From NCBI GenBank assembly GCA_003141245.1, contig PLLE01000041.1:316412-373234 (forward strand): a stretch of 56,823 nt of DNA. The letters run 5' to 3'. Numbering within the stretch: position 1 is the stretch's first letter; every line of letters starts with the position of its first letter. The notes under the pieces are model-generated. The model saw only the letters and a program-made list of their open reading frames with translations. It was not told the origin of the DNA and ran no database searches. The DNA comes from Chloroflexota bacterium (GTDB lineage: Bacteria > Chloroflexota > Limnocylindria > Limnocylindrales > CSP1-4). The translations under genes were made by a program, and so were the position numbers. This document shows positions 1-8,205 of this stretch, in pieces.

Positions 1-915
1 GTTCGGCGCGCCGGCGACGATCGCTGGTACTGGTCGAGCGACAACTTCCCGGCCTCGGCGGTCTCGCTGCGGGCCGCGGCCGAGGAGAACGTCGTGATCA
101 TCGACACGACCCCCGATCGACCTCGGGTGATCGGCGAGATCGACATCTTCGCGGCCCAGACGCTCGTCCACGAGGACGCCATCTACATCCACGAGTCGGC
201 CCAGTTCCACGTCGATCGGCTCGACTGGGACGAGCGCAAGGCGTACGTCCGCCGGGTCGACGTCGACCACTACACCTACGCCGACCGAGCCGTGACCCTC
301 AAGCCCCTGGAGACTTTCGCCTCCGCGCCCACCGACGGTGGAACTCGGGCCCACGGCGAAGTGATGGTCTCGAGCCTGGTCACCATGTTCAAGAAGCTCA
401 AGTTCGGGACGGACGAGAACCTGGGCTGGGGACCGGTCCATCTGCCGGAGATCGAGCTCCAGACGACCGCCTACTGGCTCGTGGCCGGTGAGGCGGCGCA
501 GGGCTGGCGTCGCGCGGATCTGGACGTCGCCCTCCTCGGCGCAGGGCGGGCGATGCAGGCCGTCGCGGCGGTCCTGCTGATGCTCGATCCGCGCGACCTG
601 GGGCTTGTTTCACAGGTGCGCTCGCCGCACCACCAGGCACCGACGATCTACCTGTACGAAGCCGTCCCCGGGGGCGTCGGACTCTCGGAGCGGCTGTACG
701 AACGACACGCCGAGCTGGTGGCCGGGGCCGCGGACTTGATCGCGGGCTGCGCCTGTGTCAGCGGCTGTCCAGCCTGCACGGGACCGCGGCTCGAACCCGA
801 CGTCGACGCGAAGGCGCTGGCGTTGCGGTTGCTACGGGGACTCGTGGCCGGGTGCGTGGCCGGGGCCGAGGGCGCGGCCGCGGCCGGCAACGCCGCTCCC
901 ACGGCGGCCGCCTGA
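1..915 (+). CDS. mrfA: MrfA/YprA-type DEAD/DEAH-box helicase, C-terminal part (partial, 5' end outside window)
   Basis: The reading frame is open from base 1, so the 304 residues seen are only the C-terminal end; the ATG at 94 is internal. The visible part is the DUF1998 region that closes MrfA/YprA helicases, with the four-cysteine motif GCACVSGCPACTGP near residues 245-260, a metal-binding site in this family. Known MrfA is an ATP-dependent 3'-5' helicase acting with MrfB in repair of mitomycin C damage in Bacillus subtilis. The helicase motor motifs lie upstream and cannot be checked. The last residues are an Ala/Gly-rich tail. The stop is 3 bases before mrfB, which strongly suggests one transcript. 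Confidence 0.85.
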   Translation, partial: VRRAGDDRWYWSSDNFPASAVSLRAAAEENVVIIDTTPDRPRVIGEIDIFAAQTLVHEDAIYIHESAQFHVDRLDWDERKAYVRRVDVDHYTYADRAVTLKPLETFASAPTDGGTRAHGEVMVSSLVTMFKKLKFGTDENLGWGPVHLPEIELQTTAYWLVAGEAAQGWRRADLDVALLGAGRAMQAVAAVLLMLDPRDLGLVSQVRSPHHQAPTIYLYEAVPGGVGLSERLYERHAELVAGAADLIAGCACVSGCPACTGPRLEPDVDAKALALRLLRGLVAGCVAGAEGAAAAGNAAPTAAA

Positions 916-918
916 GCC

Positions 919-2235
919 ATGGACGGGACGCGGCTTCAACGCCGCCTCGAGGATCTGCGTCGCGATCGGGCCGCCGCGCGGCGCGCGGAGCGCTCCGGCG
1001 AGGCCGATCCCGAGATAAGGCGAGCCATCGCCGCGATCGTGGCCGCGGGCGAACCGTTCGGCACGCCGCAACCGGTCTGGCGCGGCGTGGGCCCGGTGGA
1101 TCCGGCATCGCTCGCGCGCCGCCTGGCCGCCGGCCTGGACGGCGATGCGATAGAGACGCCGCGCGGCTGGTACGTCCGCCGCGAGCTCCGGCCCGTGTAT
1201 CTGCCGGTCGACCGGGATCGACTGGCGGGGCTGCCCGGGATGCCGCCGCCGAACGCTCCACTGCTCTGCCTGGACACCGAGACGACGGGCCTCGGCAGCG
1301 CAGCCGGCACGGTCGCCTTTCTCATCGGCATCGCCTGGTGGGAAGGCGAGCGGCTGAGGCTGCTGCAGCTTGCCCTGCCCGATCATTCGGAGGAGGAGGC
1401 TCTGCTCGAAGCCCTGGTGGCCGAGACTCCGCCGGGCGCCTGGCTGGTCACCTACAACGGCCGAAGCTTCGACTGGCCGCTGCTGGAGACGCGTTTCCGG
1501 ATGAACCGCCATCAGCCGCCGCCGCTGGATGGCCACCTGGACCTCCTGTTGCTCGTTCGCCGGCTCTTCCGCCACCGCCTGCCCGATGCCCGGCTGCAAA
1601 CCGCGGAACGGCATCTGCTGCGCCGCCATCGAGCGCCCGACATTCCGGCATCGGAGATCCCGGCGGTCTACCACTCGTTCCTGCGCGGTGGCCCGGTGGG
1701 ACCCATCCGGGTCGTGGCCCGGCACAACGCCGAGGACGTGGTGACGCTCGGCCGGCTGCTGGCGCACCTGGAGCGCGGCTACGGCGAGGGCGAGGTGCGG
1801 CGCTGGGCTCCCAAGGGCGATCTCGTGCGGTTGGCGCGGCTCTTCCGCCACGAGGGCCGGATCGATGAGGCGGTGGCGTGCCTGCAAGTCGCGGGCGAAG
1901 GCATCCACGGCGGCGATCCCGACGTGGCCGTGGCCACCGTCGAGCTAGCGCGGCTGCTGCGCCGCGCCGGGCGGATCAACGAGGCGGCCGTGGCGTGGAG
2001 CCGCCTCGTCACGGCTCCGGGGCCGCTGGCGGCGCTGGGTTGGATCGAGCTGGCGAAAGAGCGCGAGCATCGCGAGCGCGATCTGGCGGGAGCCTGGGCG
2101 GCCACGGACGCGGCACTTCTGGCCCTGTACCGCAGCCGGGGCCACGGGCAGGCGCTTCTGAGGCGGGGCCTGGAGGCGGATCTCGCAGGCCGGCGCGTGC
2201 GCCTGGCCCGGCGCCTCTCGAAATCGACGATCTAG
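919..2235 (+). CDS. mrfB: MrfB/YprB-type RNase H-like exonuclease with C-terminal TPR-like repeats
   Basis: This is a 438-residue protein of the YprB RNase H-like family. A DEDDh catalytic set can be read: D119 and E121 in LCLDTETTGL, D185 in YNGRSFDWPLLE, H269 and D273 in RHNAEDVVTL. Residues 295-370 contain TPR-like helix pairs such as LARLFRHEGRIDEAVACL. MrfB is known as a metal-dependent nuclease that works with MrfA on interstrand crosslinks. The ATG is 3 bases after the mrfA stop, so translation is probably coupled. The order helicase then nuclease is the same as in Bacillus. Confidence in family is high; the repair role here is by homology. Confidence 0.87.
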   Translation: MDGTRLQRRLEDLRRDRAAARRAERSGEADPEIRRAIAAIVAAGEPFGTPQPVWRGVGPVDPASLARRLAAGLDGDAIETPRGWYVRRELRPVYLPVDRDRLAGLPGMPPPNAPLLCLDTETTGLGSAAGTVAFLIGIAWWEGERLRLLQLALPDHSEEEALLEALVAETPPGAWLVTYNGRSFDWPLLETRFRMNRHQPPPLDGHLDLLLLVRRLFRHRLPDARLQTAERHLLRRHRAPDIPASEIPAVYHSFLRGGPVGPIRVVARHNAEDVVTLGRLLAHLERGYGEGEVRRWAPKGDLVRLARLFRHEGRIDEAVACLQVAGEGIHGGDPDVAVATVELARLLRRAGRINEAAVAWSRLVTAPGPLAALGWIELAKEREHRERDLAGAWAATDAALLALYRSRGHGQALLRRGLEADLAGRRVRLARRLSKSTI

Positions 2236-2268
2236 CCAGGCCTAGGTCGACCCTGGCGCCTCGTCGGT

Positions 2269-3216
2269 CTATCGACCGCGGGCGGGCCCGGCGTCGGAGC
2301 CCGTCGAGTGAAGTCGCGCGGCGACCTGCCCCCGCGTGGGGACACCCGCCAGACCCGCTCCCTCGACGGCGCAGGAGCTGGCGGCCGCCGCGAATCGAAG
2401 GGCTCGGGCCGTGGCCAGCTCCCCGGTGAGCAGCCACGCGGCCATCAGGGCGGCCAGGAAGACGTCACCGGCACCGGTGGGGTCCACGACCCTCGGCGCC
2501 GCGATTGCCCCGTAGCGGGCGGTCGCCGCCCCGCGCAGCGCCACTCCCCCGCCCGCCCCAGCGGTCAGCACCAGCGCGGCCCGTGGCGCGAACCCCCGCA
2601 ACTCCCCAAGGGACGCGCCCGCGGCCACGTCGTTGACGCTGGCGCACACCAGGCCCGCAGCCTCCAGGAGGGGCGACGACCCCGGATCGACGCGTCGGAC
2701 CCAGCCGTCGGCCGCGAACTCGCGCAGCAGCCCCTGCCAGCCGACCGCCACGCACGCGTCCGCGCGGGCCGCGGCAACCTCCGCCCATTCCGCGGCCAGC
2801 TCCCCGGCCACGGGTCCGAGCAGCCAACCCCGCGCCCGGCGCCACTCCCCGGGAAGGGCCGTCACTGGCACCGTGTCGCTCTTCGACAACCAGCGCTGTC
2901 GACGCCGCCCGTCCCGCTCGATGTTCTCGAAGACCGGCCCGTGTTCGAGCCACACCCGGTGGACCAGGACGCCGGCCGCCTCGAGCAGGTTCAGCTCGGC
3001 CGCGCCGGCCGCCGGCTCGTCGACCCCCATCACGCACCCGACCCGCAGACCGAGCCTCGCCGCCGCCAGCGACACGTAGGAGACCGCGCCTCCAAGTCTC
3101 CAGCCCCGCGGGTCGTCCGGGGTGACATCCCGCGACGCGGCTCCGACGACGATCAAGTCGAGGCGATCGGCCGAATCGGTCGATGTCTCGTCGTATACTC
3201 CGCTGACTTCCGACAT
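2269..3216 (-). CDS. PfkB-family carbohydrate/nucleoside kinase
   Basis: A 315-residue ribokinase-type protein that probably phosphorylates a sugar or nucleoside. The clearest signature is DPTGAGDVFLAALMAAWLL near residue 245, the PfkB C-terminal motif with the anion-hole glycines and the catalytic Asp. The N-terminal glycine motif is RLGGAVSYVSLAAARLGLRV. The substrate cannot be told from sequence. The start ATG at 3216 lies next to AGGGAAAG and overlaps by one or two bases the first ATG of the divergent gene on the other strand. It converges with mrfB, leaving 33 bases between stops. Confidence 0.82.
   Translation of the reverse strand: MSEVSGVYDETSTDSADRLDLIVVGAASRDVTPDDPRGWRLGGAVSYVSLAAARLGLRVGCVMGVDEPAAGAAELNLLEAAGVLVHRVWLEHGPVFENIERDGRRRQRWLSKSDTVPVTALPGEWRRARGWLLGPVAGELAAEWAEVAAARADACVAVGWQGLLREFAADGWVRRVDPGSSPLLEAAGLVCASVNDVAAGASLGELRGFAPRAALVLTAGAGGGVALRGAATARYGAIAAPRVVDPTGAGDVFLAALMAAWLLTGELATARALRFAAAASSCAVEGAGLAGVPTRGQVAARLHSTGSDAGPARGR
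3193..3198 (+). promoter_or_regulatory. Probable -10 element for the small acidic protein gene
   Basis: TATACT is one base from the TATAAT consensus. Transcription would begin near 3205, giving a leader of about 33 bases before the GTG at 3239. It sits inside the 5' coding part of the divergent kinase gene. No convincing -35 box is present. Confidence 0.45.
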
Positions 3217-3238
3217 GCACTTTCCCTGGAGTCGAACC

Positions 3239-3595
3239 GTGTTCTTCTACGAACTTCGCGAAGGCGACGACGCCATCTTCGCCGACGTGCTCCTGGTTCG
3301 CGAGGAGGAAATGGACGCCGAGTCCTTCTTCGAGCTCGTGCAGGAGATCCGGCGGCGGGTGAAGGACTCCTTCACGCAGGACACCCTGATCGAGGCGATC
3401 GCAGAGGAGCTCGAGCACGACTACGAGTTCATCCCGATCTCCGACGACCGGCTTTCGGCATCGGTCAACGTCTCGATACAGGACGACGACAACTACCTCG
3501 CGAGCATCGACTCCGACGATGACGACGACCCGGACGGGCCCGACTACCGCGGCATATTCGTCGATCTCCCCCGCGACGGCACGCGCCCGAACTAG
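3239..3595 (+). CDS. Small acidic protein of unknown function
   Basis: I do not recognise this 118-residue protein. I chose GTG 3239 because TGGAG lies about 8 bases upstream; an in-frame ATG at 3215 would add eight residues and overlap the divergent kinase start. The sequence begins VFFYELREGDDAIFADVLL, continues as a helical region with LFELVQEIRRRVKDSF-like character, and ends in an acidic run, SDDDDDPDGPDYRG, near residues 95-110. No membrane segment or signal peptide is visible. Strand, spacing and codon use support a real gene. Confidence 0.6.
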   Translation: MFFYELREGDDAIFADVLLVREEEMDAESFFELVQEIRRRVKDSFTQDTLIEAIAEELEHDYEFIPISDDRLSASVNVSIQDDDNYLASIDSDDDDDPDGPDYRGIFVDLPRDGTRPN

Positions 3596-3679
3596 CCGGG
3601 CCACGCGGCGGGCGGCCGGGCGGCTGGGAGGCCGGGCGGGAGTCATCGCCATCCCGCGCCGCCGCGCCCGCGCCGGCGA

Positions 3680-4783
3680 CTATCGGCTGAACAGGATCTC
3701 GACGACGTCGCCGTCGCGGACCAGATAGGTCTTGCCTTCGGAGCGCAGCTTGCCGTGTTTGCGCGACTCGGCCATGGTCTTGAGCGCGAGGAGGTCCTCG
3801 TACGGCACGACCTCGGCGCGGATGAAGCCGCGCGCCAGGTCGGTGTGGATCGCGCCGGCCGCGTCCACCGCGCTCGACCCGTCGGGGATCGGCCAGGCTC
3901 GCACCTCATCCGGTCCGGCGGTGAGGAACGAGATCAGGCCGAGTAGCCGATAGCTGAGCCGGATGACTCGATCCAGGCTCGACTCCGCCAGGCCCAGCTC
4001 CTCCATGAAGACGGCCGCCTCGTCGGGTTCGAGCTCGCCCAGCTCCATCTCGATCTTGGCCGACAGCGCGTCGACCAGCGTGCCGGCGTGTCGATAGCGT
4101 CCGGCGAGCTCGGCTACGATCTCGGACTCGCGGGGCAGGTCGGCCTCGCCGACGTTGAGCAGGACCAGGACCGGCTTCTGGGTCAGGAAGCGGAAGCCCC
4201 GGATCGACTTCTCCTCGTCCGGGTTCAGACCCTCGGCGCGCAATGGCCGGCCCGCGACCAGCGGCTCGTGCAGGCGCTCCAGCAGCGCCAGCTCGCGGTC
4301 GTTCGCCTCGCGCTCCGCCGGCGTTCCGTGGTGCCCGCTCGACTTCAAGCGCTCCAGGCGCTTCTCCATGACCGAAAGGTCGGCCAGCGTGAACTCGAGA
4401 TCCAGCTGCTCGAGGTCGCGCCAGGCATCGACCATGCCCTCGGCGTGCGGCACGGCCGAATCTTCGAAGGCCCGGACGACGTGCAGCAGGGCGTCTGCCT
4501 CGCGCAGTCGCGCCAGCTGATCGGCCGGCAGCTCCTCGGTTCCGACTCGCCCTTCGGTCGAGGCCGGAGGCGCCGGCAGGTCGAAGTACGTGACGTCGGC
4601 GTGCACGACCTTCTTGGGCTTGAAGATCTCGGCCAGCCGATCGAGCCGCTCGTCCGGGACCTTGACGGTTCCGACGTGTAGCTCCATCCCGCCGTAGCCG
4701 CCGGTCTGGGCGTGGCCCCGGGTGAGCGTGTTGAAGACGGTCGTCTTCCCCGAGCCGGCTAGCCCGACGATGGCGATCTGCAT
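3680..4783 (-). CDS. ychF: YchF/OLA1-family ATPase
   Basis: A 367-residue P-loop protein, close to the usual 363 of YchF. The G1 loop GLAGSGKTTVFN is at residues 7-18 and the C-terminal TGS-like domain ends in EGKTYLVRDGDVVEILFSR, both typical. YchF is an ATP-binding member of the Obg class that associates with ribosomes and is linked to oxidative stress control. I start at ATG 4783, where MQIAIVGLAGSGKT begins, because GGAGG precedes it by about 11 bases; a longer start at 4828 adds 15 residues with no family match. It converges on the small acidic gene. Confidence 0.93.
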   Translation of the reverse strand: MQIAIVGLAGSGKTTVFNTLTRGHAQTGGYGGMELHVGTVKVPDERLDRLAEIFKPKKVVHADVTYFDLPAPPASTEGRVGTEELPADQLARLREADALLHVVRAFEDSAVPHAEGMVDAWRDLEQLDLEFTLADLSVMEKRLERLKSSGHHGTPAEREANDRELALLERLHEPLVAGRPLRAEGLNPDEEKSIRGFRFLTQKPVLVLLNVGEADLPRESEIVAELAGRYRHAGTLVDALSAKIEMELGELEPDEAAVFMEELGLAESSLDRVIRLSYRLLGLISFLTAGPDEVRAWPIPDGSSAVDAAGAIHTDLARGFIRAEVVPYEDLLALKTMAESRKHGKLRSEGKTYLVRDGDVVEILFSR

Positions 4784-4889
4784 CTGGTCCTGGCCTCCTC
4801 CGCGTGACGCGCCCATGCGCAGGTGCACATGCTAGCCGAGAGCCTGCCCTCAGTAGCCGGCCGCGGGATCAGCCACGAAAGGGCACCCG

Positions 4890-6128
4890 CTATCTCGTCG
4901 GCAGAACCCGAGCCAGCCACCGCGACGGCAGGTCGATCTCCTCAGGCAGCGGCAGGGTCTCGGGTCCGCGCCACAGACTCCCAAGGGCCTCCGCTCCCCG
5001 GGCTCGTGCGACTGCGGCCACGAACGCCTCGCCCTGCCTGTACTGCTCCATCTTGAGGTCCAGACCGGTGACTCGCATCATCGCCCGCTCGAAACCTGTC
5101 CGCGGCCCGCGCCTGGCATGAAACCGCTCGCTGATCCGCTCCACGTCGGGGACCAGGTCGCGGCCGACTTCGTCCATCACATAGTCGCCGAAGCCTTCGA
5201 TCAGGCTCATGACGGCCTGGATCTCGCGGAATTCCCGACGCTGCCCGTCGGTCATCAGTCCCTCCATCCAGTGCTCGCCCGAGGCTTCGCCGCGCAGCGA
5301 GCGCCCCAGGTTCCTCAACGCGTCCCGGCCCAGGACCGAGACGCCGGCGGAGAGCGAGCTCAGATGCCTCTCCAGCCGCCCGGCCAGGTACGGCCGCAGC
5401 CACGGATGCGCCTCGAACTCGAAGGCGTGGGTCGTCTCGTGCAGTGCGATCCACGTTCGGAAGGGGCTCAGCGGCACGTCCAGCGCGGAGGCGGTGCGCC
5501 GGATGTTCTCCTCGACGAAGAGCAGTCGGCCCGGGGTCGATTCCGCCGACAGGAGCGCCAGGTCGTACTGGCCCAGCACGCGCTGACCGATAAAGCCGAG
5601 GAGGTAGCCGAACTGGCGGGTCGTCACTGCTCTATTGGCGATGGCCACAGTCGACTTCACGATTCCAGAGCCCGGAGGCACGACCTGCTGCAGGAGATCG
5701 CCCTCGATCCGGCCCATGAGCTGCGCGAAGGTCGAGACGTTGGCCCGAACCCAGCCCTCACGATCGACCACGCCGCTCCGCTCCACGATCCCCGGCAGGT
5801 CGGTCGCGAGCGCAGCCTCGAGGGCGGGCACGATCCGCGCCATCGCCTCGGCGTAGTCGGGCTCAGCCGATCGGAGCTCGGACGGGGTCAGCGACCCCTG
5901 GGCGTTGCGGACGCGATCGACGGCGACCCTCTCCACCACTTGCCAGTCGATCAGGCCGCGGCGCGCGGAACGCTCCATGCGTCGCCCCACGACGGTGGCG
6001 ACTGCCCCGAGCGCGGCGCCGACGAGAATACCTGCCTGCAAGAATGCGTTCCGGCGCCAGCCCGGGCGCCCCGGAGAGCGTCGCCGCGACGCCGCGCGGC
6101 CACGCCGCTGGTCCGGCGTGTCGCTCAC
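4890..6128 (-). CDS. DUF2342/F420-associated zincin metalloprotease
   Basis: A 412-residue protein with the zincin motif HETTHAFEFEAHPWLRPYL near residue 229, in which both His residues bind zinc and Glu is catalytic. This matches the DUF2342 family (also named F420 biosynthesis-associated hydrolase), common in Actinobacteria and Chloroflexota; no substrate is established. An N-terminal hydrophobic stretch, AFLQAGILVGAALGAVATVVG, suggests membrane anchoring. Its ATG overlaps the murI stop by four bases (ATGA), so it is third in the cpaE-like/murI operon. The fixed link to F420 genes is not seen in this window. Confidence 0.83.
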   Translation of the reverse strand: MSDTPDQRRGRAASRRRSPGRPGWRRNAFLQAGILVGAALGAVATVVGRRMERSARRGLIDWQVVERVAVDRVRNAQGSLTPSELRSAEPDYAEAMARIVPALEAALATDLPGIVERSGVVDREGWVRANVSTFAQLMGRIEGDLLQQVVPPGSGIVKSTVAIANRAVTTRQFGYLLGFIGQRVLGQYDLALLSAESTPGRLLFVEENIRRTASALDVPLSPFRTWIALHETTHAFEFEAHPWLRPYLAGRLERHLSSLSAGVSVLGRDALRNLGRSLRGEASGEHWMEGLMTDGQRREFREIQAVMSLIEGFGDYVMDEVGRDLVPDVERISERFHARRGPRTGFERAMMRVTGLDLKMEQYRQGEAFVAAVARARGAEALGSLWRGPETLPLPEEIDLPSRWLARVLPTR

Positions 6129-7045
6129 GACACCCCGACCTCCAGGTTCACTGCCTCGACGTCCGGGAACTCCTCGCCGAACATTCGTTCCGCCACAGCG
6201 CGGAAGGCGGCCACATCGCCGGTCGTCAGCTGACGGTGAGTCGGCAGGACGAGTGTCTCGTCCGGCGGCTCGTGGCCGGCCATGCCCGCGTCCGCGGCCG
6301 TGCCACGCGTGGTTCCGGGCGCTTCCAGGCCGTTGACGGAGAGAAGCTCCGCCAGCGATGAGGCCGTTGCAGTCGCCGAATCCACGATCGCCACTCCGTC
6401 CCCCACCGAGTCGCGCAGGACTCCCTGGAGCAGCGGGTAGTGGGTGCAGCCCAGCAGCAGCGTGTCGATCCGCGCGGAGGGCGGCAACGGGAAGATGAAC
6501 TCGCCGTCTTCGTTCCGCTCCCCCAGGAGCGGGGCCACGGCCTGGCGGACCGCCTCCTCGACCTCGGGGCCGGAGAGCCTCCCCGCCTCCACCAGCGGCA
6601 CCAGAGACGGCGTCGCGTGCTCGTACACCTCGACGGCCGGGTTCTCGTCCTTGATGGCGTAGAAGTACGCCCGAGAGCGAACAGTGGCGGGCGTGGCGAT
6701 GACGCCGACGCGGCGAGTTCGCGTGGCCAGCGCGGCCGCGACGGCGCCGGGCCTCACCACTCCGAGAACCGGCAGGTCGTAGCGGCGCCGAAAGTCGGTC
6801 AGGGCCACGGAGGTGGATGTGTTGCAGGCCACGACCAGCGCCTTGACGTCGCGCAGCACCAGGACGTCGAGGGCCTGCACGCTGAAGCGCCGCACCTCGT
6901 CGTCCGGGCGGATACCGTAGGGGGCTCGCGCGTTGTCGCCCAGGTAGACGGTCGATTCGAACGGCAACCGGCGCAGGATCTCGCGCAGGACGGTCAGCCC
7001 GCCGACACCTGAGTCGAAAACGCCGATGGGACGTGGGTCGGACAC
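6125..7045 (-). CDS. murI: Glutamate racemase
   Basis: A 306-residue MurI that makes D-glutamate for peptidoglycan. The two catalytic cysteines are in VVACNTSTS (C74) and LLLGCTHYPLL (C200); the N-terminal signature IGVFDSGVGGLTVL is also intact. GTG at 7045 follows the stop of the upstream gene by 4 bases, so expression depends on the leaderless promoter at 8200-8205. Usual length is about 265; the extra residues are an insertion near 175-190 (LLGERNEDGEFIFPLPPSAR) and a linker near 240-265. Confidence 0.94.
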   Translation of the reverse strand: MSDPRPIGVFDSGVGGLTVLREILRRLPFESTVYLGDNARAPYGIRPDDEVRRFSVQALDVLVLRDVKALVVACNTSTSVALTDFRRRYDLPVLGVVRPGAVAAALATRTRRVGVIATPATVRSRAYFYAIKDENPAVEVYEHATPSLVPLVEAGRLSGPEVEEAVRQAVAPLLGERNEDGEFIFPLPPSARIDTLLLGCTHYPLLQGVLRDSVGDGVAIVDSATATASSLAELLSVNGLEAPGTTRGTAADAGMAGHEPPDETLVLPTHRQLTTGDVAAFRAVAERMFGEEFPDVEAVNLEVGVS

Positions 7046-7049
7046 GGCC

Positions 7050-8192
7050 TCAGTGTCTCACCGGCGCCCCGGCCGTGCGTCCGGCGATCGTCGACGCGAC
7101 ATGGCGCACGTCGCGGCTGATCGCGGCGTCGGGGCTGACCACCACGAAAGGCGTCCCCTCGTTGTTCGCCTGGACGACGAGCCGGCCATCGGAGACGACC
7201 TCGAAGTCGAGCTCGTGGCCCAGGGCCCGGGCCAGATCGTCCCGGCTCATGCCGCCGCTCGAGTCGGCTCGGTTGACCAGATAGCGAACCTTGTCGGTCG
7301 TGTACCCGATCGACGCGAAGGCCTCCGCCACGGCGATCGTGTTATGGATCGTCGTGGAGTCGTACGTCACGACCGAGAGGATCACGTCGCAGGCGTCGAG
7401 GAAACCCAGGGTCACCTCCGAAAGTGAGGTGGGCGTGTCGATCACGACGGCCTCGTACAGGCGCCGCAGCAACGAGATGGTCTTCTCGACGTCGCGGACC
7501 GTGATCATCTCCGCCATCTCGACCCGCGGCGGGGCGAGAAGGATGTCGATGCCGGCCGGACCGCGCCACATGACGCTGCGCACGTCGGACTCCTGCACCC
7601 GATCCGTGGGCAGGTCGAGGATCGACGGGACGTCGTCTGGCACCTTGAGCAGGACCCGCAGGTCGCCGTACTGGAGGCTGCCGTCGATCAGGGCCGTGGA
7701 GACACCCAACTGACCCAACGCGACGGCCAGGTTGAACGCGATCGTGGTCTTGCCGACGCCGCCCTTCGGCGAAAAGACCGAGATGACCCGGCACTCTCCG
7801 GCGGCCCGAGACTGGCGATCCGTCATGACGCGGGCCAGGATGTTGGCCAGCTCGAAGCCGCTGAACGGCAGGGTCAGCACCGCGTCGATGCCGCGACTGG
7901 GGTCGCGCTCCAGCGGGTGCTGAGGGACGGTCAGCACGACGACCGGCACGTCGAGCCCCGAGTCGCGCAAGTTCTCGATGAGCTGGGGCCCCTTGACCTT
8001 GCCCTGCAGCAGCAGATCGACCATCACCACGTCGGGTCGGAGCTGCTGGGCCGCTTCCACGACCTTCGAACCGTCGGTCAGGACTTCCAGCAGCATCACC
8101 TGCGACTGCATGCTCAGCAGGTTGCGGACATGCTGACTTACCTGCGGAACGTCTTCCGCAACGAGCAGTCGAATCGAGGTGATGTTTGCCAC
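7050..8192 (-). CDS. CpaE-like protein: receiver-like domain fused to a ParA/MinD ATPase
   Basis: The 380 residues divide into a response-regulator-like domain (1-125) and a MinD/ParA ATPase (133-375). The ATPase has the deviant Walker A FSPKGGVGKTT at 140-150. The receiver keeps acidic residues E13/D14 and the phospho-acceptor position D59, but the conserved Lys before Pro is Leu (LTLPF, 106-110), so classical phospho-signalling is doubtful. CpaE proteins localise Flp/Tad pilus machinery, yet no pilus gene is in this window. The gene leads an operon with murI and a metalloprotease. GTG 8192 lies 7 bases after TATAGT, so the mRNA is probably leaderless. Confidence 0.82.
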   Translation of the reverse strand: MANITSIRLLVAEDVPQVSQHVRNLLSMQSQVMLLEVLTDGSKVVEAAQQLRPDVVMVDLLLQGKVKGPQLIENLRDSGLDVPVVVLTVPQHPLERDPSRGIDAVLTLPFSGFELANILARVMTDRQSRAAGECRVISVFSPKGGVGKTTIAFNLAVALGQLGVSTALIDGSLQYGDLRVLLKVPDDVPSILDLPTDRVQESDVRSVMWRGPAGIDILLAPPRVEMAEMITVRDVEKTISLLRRLYEAVVIDTPTSLSEVTLGFLDACDVILSVVTYDSTTIHNTIAVAEAFASIGYTTDKVRYLVNRADSSGGMSRDDLARALGHELDFEVVSDGRLVVQANNEGTPFVVVSPDAAISRDVRHVASTIAGRTAGAPVRH

Positions 8193-8199
8193 GGGCCCG

Positions 8200-8205
8200 A
8201 CTATA
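8200..8205 (-). promoter_or_regulatory. -10 element of a leaderless promoter for the cpaE-like operon
   Basis: On the minus strand TATAGT is followed by 7 bases and then the GTG start at 8192, the distance expected if transcription begins at the start codon. No Shine-Dalgarno sequence fits. Confidence 0.6.
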
